From: Prevotella sp. UBA2850 | GTDB taxonomy: Bacteria > Bacteroidota > Bacteroidia > Bacteroidales > Bacteroidaceae | Assembly: GCA_002350805.1 (NCBI GenBank) | Contig: DEFO01000026.1 | Coordinates: 1 to 23,201 of the forward strand | Direction: 5' to 3' | Length of the DNA: 23,201 nt | In this document: positions 9,101-14,947 of the stretch, one piece after another | Layout: the number at the start of each line of letters is the position of its first letter | Position numbering within the stretch: position 1 is the first letter of the stretch | Made by a program: the position numbers and the translations under genes | Notes under the pieces: generated by a model | Seen by the model: only the letters and a program-made list of their open reading frames with translations | What the model was told of the DNA's origin: nothing | Databases searched by the model: none

Positions 9101-9432
9101 AAAATGTCATCAACCCCGACGGCATTCCACAACTCAACCATGGTGCTGCCATCAACAGCGACGTGACCGCATCACTCAACGCCACCTCGTCGCGTTTCCT
9201 CACCAGTGCCAGCTATCTCATCCTGAAAAACATCACGCTGAGCTATCAGTTGCCCAAGAGTTGGGTGCACAAGCTGGACTTAGACGCTGTCGGACTCTCC
9301 GTATCGTGTGAGAACCTCTTCACGAAGACCTCACTACAGGGTATGGTTCCCCAGATGTCATACGCAGGTACGCAGAGCAACTACCTCGTCACACCACGCG
9401 TGTTCTCTATCGGACTGAATGTGAAGTTCTAA
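6151..9432 (+). CDS. susC: SusC/RagA-type TonB-linked outer-membrane transporter
   Basis: A 1093-residue outer-membrane beta-barrel that, with the SusD lipoprotein, imports oligosaccharides into the periplasm using TonB energy. It has a signal peptide (residues 1-22, ending MAMAQ) and a carboxypeptidase-regulatory-like domain at about 23-95. The SusC linker DEVIVVAYGTQKK is at 102-114. The plug domain contains SIRIRG at 162-167, SPLYILDGVPFG at 176-187 and VILITTKKGK at 221-230. The rest is barrel, ending in an aromatic F as outer-membrane proteins do. susD starts 28 bp downstream. The divergent GH94 gene makes cello-oligosaccharides or related beta-glucan fragments the best substrate guess, which is inference only. 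The symbol marks family membership, not the original starch system. Confidence 0.95.
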   Translation: MKKRVCFIFASLFLFVGMAMAQMKVTGKVVAFDDGEPIMGATVQLKGDNKIGTVTDGGGNFTLTVPNRNSVLRFTYIGMVPHEEVAKPNMLIRMQDNPNDLDEVIVVAYGTQKKTTLTGSIQEVKSEAIEMRPTSSVASALEGTVTGVQVNSTYGQPGEDPSIRIRGVGTVNGDSSPLYILDGVPFGGNISDLNPADIESMSVLKDAASAALYGNRASNGVILITTKKGKHGKMNVSLDIKQGTYNRGIKEYATINAFESVEMEWQNLRNYELIRGVSDEEAKETATKSLADHMLLNIFNKPYESILDSNGKIVSGTDILNGYKDDLNWFDQAIVSGHRQEYNISVNGANDKADYLVSLGYLDENGYMESSGFDRLSARVSANLQPKKWFKTGLNIAVTHQNHHTSYSTGTSTIANPFYFCRYIAPIYPVHLHDATTGEYLLDGNGNKQWDGGSYKDSNGDEIINRKWNTDRHVIWENLANIDKTVRNTMNGIAYVDFILPYNFTLSFKGNLNLRSTVERSFDNSLVGDGKGSNGRAKREEYQYKNYNFQQQLHWNHEYGIHSIDALLGHENYYYNYNYMYGYKTNEVFSGKTTLRNYTEISNLYDYGNNYRTESYLGRVRYGYDNRYNAEVSFRRDGSSRFHKSSRWGNFWSAGANWVISNEEFMKKYDWVDYLKLRADYGEVGNDAGSGYYAYWSLYYATQNANKGGYWIYQLPNEELQWETGQSWGIGIDARLFKRWNFSLEYFDKRNKDLLFDVNQPLSAGATSTNPAESVITKNIGTISNRGIEFSTDVDVFKNRDWRVNLNASITWLKNKVIKMPEENKDGIIDGTKKIVEGRDRYSYWMYTWVGINQRNGLSLYKFNDEDYYFEDAEGNVYGDAENGSAITGAKKLAAVEVIDGQAYTYTTTYAKKEWHGSAMPKAYGSFGLTASWKSLSLYTLFTYSLGGKVIDTNYASLMSASANPTAMHKDVLKSWTYEQRTEENVINPDGIPQLNHGAAINSDVTASLNATSSRFLTSASYLILKNITLSYQLPKSWVHKLDLDAVGLSVSCENLFTKTSLQGMVPQMSYAGTQSNYLVTPRVFSIGLNVKF

Positions 9433-9460
9433 TATAAACATCAATATAAAGCATACAACT

Positions 9461-11023
9461 ATGAAAAAATATATCATTTTACTGGCTGCTGCCGTTTTCG
9501 GCCTGACAGCTTGTGACAGCGATTATCTGGAGACTTCACCAGAGAACTACGAAAGCACATCGGTCATGGTGGAGTCGGCTAAGAATGCCTCGCTCATCAT
9601 CAATGGTATGTGCAGGGCTATGACCACGCAGTATTGCAGCACACAGGGATTCAATGGCGAAGGCGCTATTAAGACATTCTATGGCAACTATCCCGGACAG
9701 GACTGTCAGAAATGCAACTATACCACTCGACTTGATGCCATCAACCAGACCATTCATCTGAACAAGACGTCTATCTATAACTATTTTGCATGGTATTACT
9801 ATTACAAGCAGATAGCCAATGCCAACAGCATCATCTGTAACATCGACAATGCCACAGGCGACGAGGCAGACAAGGCTTTCGTCAAGGCCCAGGCGCTGAC
9901 CTTCAGAGCCTATGCCTTCTTCATGTTGTCGCAGATCTATTGTCACCGCTGGAGCGACGAGAAAGGTAACTGCGATGGTATCGTGCTCCGTGTGGACCAG
10001 TCGGTGGGCGACCAGGGACTGGCAACGCTGGCAGAGACCTACGAGCAGATCTATGCCGATCTCGACGAGGCCATCAGCCTCTACCAGAAGAGCGGACAGG
10101 ACCGTGGCAGCGACGAGTATTACAAGCCGAACATCGATGTGGCGTATGCTGTTTACGCACGTGCCGCTCTCACACGCGAGGACTGGGCCAATGCTGCCAA
10201 GTATGCAGCGCTTGCCAAGGCGAAGTATTCTATCATGAGCAACAACGAATACAACGACGGCTTCCACACTGCTAACAAAGAGTGGATATGGGGAGTCTAC
10301 GAGGCCATCGACCAGACCATCTATTTCTATGCCTTCCATGCTTATCAGGCTTCAAATGCTGCTACCGGCCAGTGCCGACGCTACCCGCTGGCCATCAGCA
10401 AAGAACTCATCGACCAGATTCCCGAGACTGACATGCGCCGCAATCTGTTCCTCATTCCTTCAGCAGAAGAACTCAGTGCTTGTAGCGATAACGGAACAGC
10501 ACCGTCGAAATCGGCACTGTACAAACGTGCTAAAGCAGACTATAAAGCCAGGATGGATGCCGACAGTTATGTGTTCGCATACCAACATTTCAAGTTCCTC
10601 ATTCAGTATGCCAACGGAGGCCCGTTCCCGCTCATCCGTGCAGCCGAGATGTACTACATCGAGGCAGAGGCCGACTATCATCTCAACAAGATTGCCGAGG
10701 CACAGCAGCTCATCTACGATGCCAACAAGCTGCGTGACCCGTCGTACACCAAGTCGACAAAGACAGGCGAGAGTCTGTTGGACGAAATCAAACTCTATCG
10801 CCGCTTTGACCTCTGGGGCGAGGGATTCGACTGGTACGACTGCAAGCGCTGGGGTATCACGCTGAAGCGTAAGTCAAGAGCCGAAGGTGGCAGCTGGATG
10901 AAAGCCTACGCCATCACCCTTGGCCCGCAGGATGCTAACCAGTGGACATGGATTATTCCTGAGCGTGAGACGGAATACAACGGAGCTCTGAAAAACAAAA
11001 ATACTACTTCAGGAGAAAAGTAA
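9461..11023 (+). CDS. susD: SusD/RagB family nutrient-binding lipoprotein
   Basis: A 520-residue surface lipoprotein that caps the SusC barrel and captures glycan. The lipobox LTAC places the acylated Cys at residue 18, after the leader KKYIILLAAAVFG. The segments KAQALTFRAYAFFMLSQIY and RAAEMYYIEAEADYHLNK are characteristic SusD helices. The C-terminal LYRRFDLWGEGFDWYDCKRW also fits the family, and the length is normal (about 500-600). The gene is co-transcribed with susC and followed by a terminator. No surface glycan-binding protein or glycosidase follows it, so the locus is minimal or continues elsewhere. Confidence 0.95.
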   Translation: MKKYIILLAAAVFGLTACDSDYLETSPENYESTSVMVESAKNASLIINGMCRAMTTQYCSTQGFNGEGAIKTFYGNYPGQDCQKCNYTTRLDAINQTIHLNKTSIYNYFAWYYYYKQIANANSIICNIDNATGDEADKAFVKAQALTFRAYAFFMLSQIYCHRWSDEKGNCDGIVLRVDQSVGDQGLATLAETYEQIYADLDEAISLYQKSGQDRGSDEYYKPNIDVAYAVYARAALTREDWANAAKYAALAKAKYSIMSNNEYNDGFHTANKEWIWGVYEAIDQTIYFYAFHAYQASNAATGQCRRYPLAISKELIDQIPETDMRRNLFLIPSAEELSACSDNGTAPSKSALYKRAKADYKARMDADSYVFAYQHFKFLIQYANGGPFPLIRAAEMYYIEAEADYHLNKIAEAQQLIYDANKLRDPSYTKSTKTGESLLDEIKLYRRFDLWGEGFDWYDCKRWGITLKRKSRAEGGSWMKAYAITLGPQDANQWTWIIPERETEYNGALKNKNTTSGEK

Positions 11024-11066
11024 TGATAACCTCTCTCTAATAAATAGTACTTTTTTGACTTGACAG

Positions 11067-11100
11067 AATGACGTGCTCGTGATGAGTACGTCATTTTTTT
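11067..11100 (+). terminator. Terminator of the susC-susD operon
   Basis: AATGACGTGCTC (11067-11078) pairs with GAGTACGTCATT (11084-11095) with one G-T wobble and a 5-nt loop. A run of seven T residues (11094-11100) overlaps the end of the stem. Confidence 0.88.
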
Positions 11101-11236
11101 GCTCATCTCATCGTAACTCCACATAACATTCTCCATCCCAGCAAAAAAATAAAGGAGTTTCTTTTGTTCTGCGCTCGATTTTTCGTAACTCTGGCTATGC
11201 CGAACTTACTCACGTTCGAAAAAACTCAAAAAGTTT

Positions 11237-11268
11237 TTGGTTTTTTGCTCACTTAATCGTAACTTTGC
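11237..11268 (+). promoter_or_regulatory. Promoter of the TPP-riboswitch operon
   Basis: TTG at 11237-11239 within a TTTTTG run and TAACTTTGC at 11260-11268 are 20 nt apart, an excellent match to the Bacteroidota promoter. Transcription would start about 15-20 nt before the riboswitch aptamer. Confidence 0.75.
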
Positions 11269-11287
11269 ACCGGCTTACAAAATGTAG

Positions 11288-11366
11288 GCTAAGGGGTGCC
11301 CGATGGTTCGGGCTGAGATTATACCCTCTGACCTGATCCGGATCATGCCGGCGTAGGGATTCTGAC
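11288..11366 (+). ncRNA. TPP riboswitch (THI element)
   Basis: The aptamer core is nearly canonical. GGGGTGCCC is at 11293-11301, GGGCTGAGA at 11310-11318, ACCCTCTGACCTGATC at 11323-11338, and GCCGGCGTAGGGA at 11347-11359. It binds thiamine pyrophosphate and should lower expression of the transporter operon when thiamine is plentiful. AAGGGG at the aptamer 5' edge (11291-11296) is complementary to CCCCTT at 11375-11380, a possible switching helix. An AT-only hairpin (11380-11399) then follows before the start codon. The control mechanism, transcriptional or translational, cannot be decided by eye. Confidence 0.96.
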
Positions 11367-11413
11367 AACCTCTCCCCCTTTATTATTTATTTATAATAAG
11401 GTATTATAGCAAA

Positions 11414-13876
11414 ATGAAGAAAACTATTCTGTTTGCAATGCTGCTCGTGGCAGCAGGACACGCAAACGTGTATGCACAGACGACAGAAGACTCGTTGCGC
11501 ATGGAACAGCTGCAGGAAGTGGTGGTGAAGGGCGTGCGCGCCCAAAAGAACGCACCCTTTGCTGTGGCGAACATCAAGAAGACAGAGCTGGGCGAATTCT
11601 CAAAGACGGGTAAGGAACTGCCGTTCCTCTTCTCGCAGACACCGGGCGTGCTGGCATGGAGCGAGAACGGACTGGGCACAGGAACCACCTATATGCGCAT
11701 CCGTGGTGCAGGCGACTCGCGCATCAACGTGACACTCGACGGTGTGCCCCTCAACTCGCCTGAAGACCAGTGCGTGTTCTGGGCTAACATGAACTCGTAT
11801 GGTTCGCTGTTGGGCTCGGTGCAGATTCAGCGCGGTGTGGGCTCGTCGACCAATGGCGACGGTGCCTTCGGTGGTACGGTGGCCCTCTCGTCGGCCATTC
11901 CGCAGCAGACACCCGGTCTGGAACTGTCGGCAAGCTACGGTTCGTTCAACACATTTAATGTGGGTGCGAAATTCTCTACGGGTTTGTTGTGGAACCACCT
12001 CATCTTCGACGGAGCCTATCACGAAACCAATACCGACGGGTTTATCCACGGCACCAGCGGCCGCTCGGGCTCGTACTATGGTGGACTGACGTGGATGGGC
12101 GACAACTTCCAGCTGCGCTACAAAAACATCGGTAACTTCGAGAAGACCGGACAGGCGTGGAACGGTGTGACTGCCGGCAACGACGATCTCTCGCTGATGG
12201 ACGGCACCTATGGCGCCAATACCGGCATCAAGACTTATAAAGACCTCTACGAGGTGGGACTGGGCCGCTACAACTCGCTCTACGAGCAGCTGACCTACGA
12301 TGCCGACGGTAACTTTGCACGTGACGCCAACGGTAACTACCTGACCGAGCGTTACACGATGAGCGACGGCTCGTACTGGCCGAAGACCACCGACAACTTC
12401 TGGCAGAACCACAACATCCTCTCTGCTGCCTGGACCATCAGCGACCGATGGAACACATCGGCATCGCTACACTACACGCATGGCTACGGCTACTATAAAG
12501 AGTTCCGCCCCCAGAACAAAATCAAGAAACTGGGACTGCCCAACGCTGAGTTTGGCTATGATGCTGTCGACGGCGTGAAACGTACCGACTGGGTGCGCAA
12601 GAAGGGGCTGAAGCAGGATGCCTACGGACTGGTGTGGAGCATCAACTATAAAGACGACGAGTGGGACATCATCGGCGGACTGAGCCTGCAGAACTTCGAG
12701 GGCAACCACTTCGGATATGTGACCTACCTCTCTGACGACAAGCTGAGAAGTCTGCTCATGAAGAATGGCGACTACCAGTATTACGACTCGGATGCGAAAA
12801 AGCTCGATGGCAACGCCTACGTAAAGGCTGCCTATGCCATCACGCCGGCATGGAGCGTGTTTGCCGACATGCAGTACCGCCACGTGGGCTATAAGACCGA
12901 CGGCTACAACGATAAGTTTATTGAAAACAAAGAGACGGGGCTCTACCTCAAGCACTGGCTCGATATCGACAAGAAGTACGACTTCTTCAATCCCAAGGCT
13001 GGTTTCAGCTTCAATCAGAACGGCCACCGCTTCTACGGTTCGCTGGCCATGAGCCACCGCGAGCCCGAGCGCAACAACTTCACCGACAATGCCAACTATC
13101 CGGCACCCAAGGCTGAACAGCTGATTGACTACGAGCTGGGCTACCAGTTTACGGGCGACAACTGGCATGTGGGGGCTAACTTCTACTACATGGACTACGT
13201 CGACCAGTTTGTGCAGACGGGTGCGCTGAGCGACATTGGCGAAAAGCTCACCACCAACGTGAAGGACTCTTACCGCATGGGTGTGGAACTGCAGGCTGGA
13301 TGGAACGTTACGCCTTGGCTCACGCTGGAGGGTAATGCCGCCCTGAGCAAGAACAAAATCAAGGACTTCGACGAGTTTGTGGAAGACTGGGACGACTGGG
13401 ATTATAAAGACGATGTGGCTGCTCGCCAGTATGCTATCGAGAACTATCATATCGATGGCAACGGCGACGAGCTGCGCCAGCTGCACTATGACAACTCGAC
13501 ACTGGCCTTCTCGCCATCGGCGATTCTGAATGGTTTTGTGAATTTCCACTATAAAGGACTGCAGGCTGTGTGGCACACCAACTACGTCAGTCGCCAGTAT
13601 CTCGACAACACCGAGAATGCCGACCGCTCGCTGCCTTGCTACAGCACTTCGAACATCAACCTGAGCTACACCCTCAAACCTAAGAAAGCCATCAAGGAAG
13701 CTATCGTTGGCCTGAACATCAGCAATGTGTTCAACCGCCGTTATGCCGCCAGCGGCTGGGTCTATTCGGCCATCGCCGAGAGCTACGGCCATACGCCCGA
13801 CAACCGCTACTATCAGATTGGCTTCATCCCCATGGCCGGAACTACCGTCATGGGCAGTCTCACGCTGAGATTTTGA
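11414..13876 (+). CDS. TonB-dependent outer-membrane receptor for thiamine (OMR type)
   Basis: An 820-residue outer-membrane receptor directly under TPP riboswitch control, which points to uptake of thiamine or a precursor. The signal peptide ends at about residue 22 (NVYAQ). A TonB-box-like stretch, LQEVVVKGVRAQK, lies at 33-45. The plug domain follows, with TPGVLAWSENG, MRIRGAGDSRINVTLDGVPL and GAFGGTVALSS. The C-terminus ends VMGSLTLRF, the usual barrel closing strand. It is not SusC-like: there is no regulatory-like N domain and no SusD partner. The pnuT-like gene follows after 39 bp. In Bacteroides, such receptor plus PnuT operons are the known thiamine transport route. The ligand assignment rests on the riboswitch and the neighbour. 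Confidence 0.9.
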   Translation: MKKTILFAMLLVAAGHANVYAQTTEDSLRMEQLQEVVVKGVRAQKNAPFAVANIKKTELGEFSKTGKELPFLFSQTPGVLAWSENGLGTGTTYMRIRGAGDSRINVTLDGVPLNSPEDQCVFWANMNSYGSLLGSVQIQRGVGSSTNGDGAFGGTVALSSAIPQQTPGLELSASYGSFNTFNVGAKFSTGLLWNHLIFDGAYHETNTDGFIHGTSGRSGSYYGGLTWMGDNFQLRYKNIGNFEKTGQAWNGVTAGNDDLSLMDGTYGANTGIKTYKDLYEVGLGRYNSLYEQLTYDADGNFARDANGNYLTERYTMSDGSYWPKTTDNFWQNHNILSAAWTISDRWNTSASLHYTHGYGYYKEFRPQNKIKKLGLPNAEFGYDAVDGVKRTDWVRKKGLKQDAYGLVWSINYKDDEWDIIGGLSLQNFEGNHFGYVTYLSDDKLRSLLMKNGDYQYYDSDAKKLDGNAYVKAAYAITPAWSVFADMQYRHVGYKTDGYNDKFIENKETGLYLKHWLDIDKKYDFFNPKAGFSFNQNGHRFYGSLAMSHREPERNNFTDNANYPAPKAEQLIDYELGYQFTGDNWHVGANFYYMDYVDQFVQTGALSDIGEKLTTNVKDSYRMGVELQAGWNVTPWLTLEGNAALSKNKIKDFDEFVEDWDDWDYKDDVAARQYAIENYHIDGNGDELRQLHYDNSTLAFSPSAILNGFVNFHYKGLQAVWHTNYVSRQYLDNTENADRSLPCYSTSNINLSYTLKPKKAIKEAIVGLNISNVFNRRYAASGWVYSAIAESYGHTPDNRYYQIGFIPMAGTTVMGSLTLRF

Positions 13877-13915
13877 CGAAAACTAAAGCAACTTAAAGAC
13901 AGAAGACAGAACGTT

Positions 13916-14638
13916 ATGACAGAATTTCTCGCTGCCCATTGGCTCGACATGCTCACCACCGTGCTGGGACTGGCCTACATCCTGCTGGAATATAAGGCCA
14001 GCATCTGGCTGTGGGCGGTAGGGTTTGCCATGCAGAGCCTGGGCATCGTACTCTACTACCAGAAAGGACTCTATGCCGACTGCGGCATGGAGTTCTACTA
14101 TCTGGCCATGACCGTTTATGGGTTTATCAATTGGATCAGGCCACATCAAAGCCACCAGAACGAGAATAGTGAGAAGGATAATCGGAATAATCAGAGTAAT
14201 CGGAATTATCAGAATAATCAGAATAATCGGAATACTCAGAACACTCAGAATTCTCAGAATACCCAGAACACTCAGAACCCTCCCTCTTCCAGCCAGAAGC
14301 CCATCACTCATTTCCCCAAGCGGTTAGCTGTCATCTGGGGCTTTGCCACCCTTGCGATTTGGGCTGCACTCTATATGTTCCTCGCCTACTGCACCGACTC
14401 ACGCGTGCCTGTAGCCGACTCGTTCACCACAGCTTTGAGTTTCGTGGGCATCTGGGCACTGGCACGAAAATACTTGGAGCAATGGCTCATCTGGATTGTG
14501 GTCGACGTGGTGACATGCGTCTTGTACTTCTACAAGGACATACCCTTCAAGGCCAGTCTCTACGGGCTGTATGTTGTGATTGCCGTTATGGGCTACTTTA
14601 AATGGAAGAAGATGATGAAAGAATCGTTTATAAAATAA
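13916..14638 (+). CDS. pnuT: PnuC-family thiamine permease (PnuT) with an Asn/Gln-rich loop
   Basis: A 240-residue inner-membrane permease of the PnuC/PnuT family, which takes up vitamins by facilitated diffusion trapped by phosphorylation. The N-terminal half (EYKASIWLWAVGFAMQSLGI, YYLAMTVYGFINWI) and the C-terminal half (ARKYLEQWLIWIVVDVVTCV, YGLYVVIAVMGYFKWKK) hold the expected aromatic transmembrane helices. Between them, residues 76-128 form a hydrophilic block of mostly Asn, Gln, Thr and Ser, encoded by a 9-bp tandem repeat. Most PnuT proteins I recall lack it and are about 190-200 residues. The gene is cotranscribed with the riboswitch-controlled receptor, hence thiamine rather than nicotinamide riboside. 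The thiamine pyrophosphokinase that often completes such operons is absent here. Confidence 0.88.
   Translation: MTEFLAAHWLDMLTTVLGLAYILLEYKASIWLWAVGFAMQSLGIVLYYQKGLYADCGMEFYYLAMTVYGFINWIRPHQSHQNENSEKDNRNNQSNRNYQNNQNNRNTQNTQNSQNTQNTQNPPSSSQKPITHFPKRLAVIWGFATLAIWAALYMFLAYCTDSRVPVADSFTTALSFVGIWALARKYLEQWLIWIVVDVVTCVLYFYKDIPFKASLYGLYVVIAVMGYFKWKKMMKESFIK
14162..14280. repeat. 9-bp tandem repeat inside pnuT
   Basis: About thirteen degenerate 9-nt units related to CAGAATAAT or CAGAACACT lie in the reading frame. Each encodes a Gln/Arg-Asn-X tripeptide. Unit number could change without breaking the frame. Confidence 0.85.
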
Positions 14639-14708
14639 GGGATTCCGTATTTATTATTGAAAAGAAGTGTTAAAATTGCACAATTTTCAGGTAAGACGAT
14701 TACAAAGA

Positions 14709-14740
14709 TTGTTATTTTCACAATTATTTCATTATCTTTG
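14709..14740 (+). promoter_or_regulatory. Promoter of a candidate small RNA
   Basis: TTG at 14709-14711 and TATCTTTG at 14733-14740 are 21 nt apart and match the Bacteroidota promoter. No start codon with a credible frame follows before the terminator at 14840. Confidence 0.6.
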
Positions 14741-14744
14741 TAAC

Positions 14745-14872
14745 CGCTTAAAATTCTAATTTCATTTTTAAGCATAAACAACCCCTCTGCTCGTGAGAGT
14801 AGTTTTTCATAAAGTTAATTTAGTTTAATTAAAGTCTCGGCGCTGTATTGTGAAATACGGCGCTTCTTTTTT
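14745..14872 (+). ncRNA. Candidate small RNA of about 128 nt
   Basis: A promoter ends at 14740 and a terminator ends at 14872, with no gene between. The first transcribed bases form a perfect stem, GCTTAAAA (14746-14753) with TTTTAAGC (14766-14773). A second AT stem, TTAATT with AATTAA, lies near 14816-14833, and the terminator stem closes the RNA. The single-stranded middle holds a pyrimidine-rich ACCCCTCTGC. It sits between pnuT and a TonB receptor gene that has its own promoter. It may be a free small RNA acting in trans or an attenuated leader. I do not recognise the family. Confidence 0.55.
14840..14872 (+). terminator. Terminator of the candidate small RNA
   Basis: GCGCTGTATT (14840-14849) pairs with AATACGGCGC (14854-14863), with one wobble, around the tetraloop GTGA. 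TTCTTTTTT follows. Its T tract overlaps the -33 element of the next promoter. Confidence 0.88.
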
Positions 14873-14902
14873 GTGTGAATCAAAGAAAATGATTATCTTT
14901 GC
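14870..14902 (+). promoter_or_regulatory. Promoter of the TonB receptor gene at 14948
   Basis: TTTG at 14870-14873 and TATCTTTGC at 14894-14902 are 20 nt apart, a full Bacteroidota promoter match. The leader would be about 40 nt. No cobalamin riboswitch box is present in it. Confidence 0.75.
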
Positions 14903-14947
14903 AGCCGTTTTAAAAGGACAGACCTGAAAAAACACTGAAAAGACAAC

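Noticed and set aside
13883..14311. Leftward frame rich in Ile/Leu opposite pnuT
   Set aside because: The hydrophobic pattern is simply the reverse complement of the Asn/Gln-coding 9-bp repeat.
14672..14687. Palindrome AAAATTGCACAATTTT as the pnuT terminator
   Set aside because: The loop would be only 2 nt and the stem AT-rich with no T run beyond it. It could be an operator, but support is too weak for a feature.
14870..14947. Cobalamin riboswitch before the BtuB-like receptor
   Set aside because: The leader is only about 40 nt and lacks the B12 box and other conserved segments.
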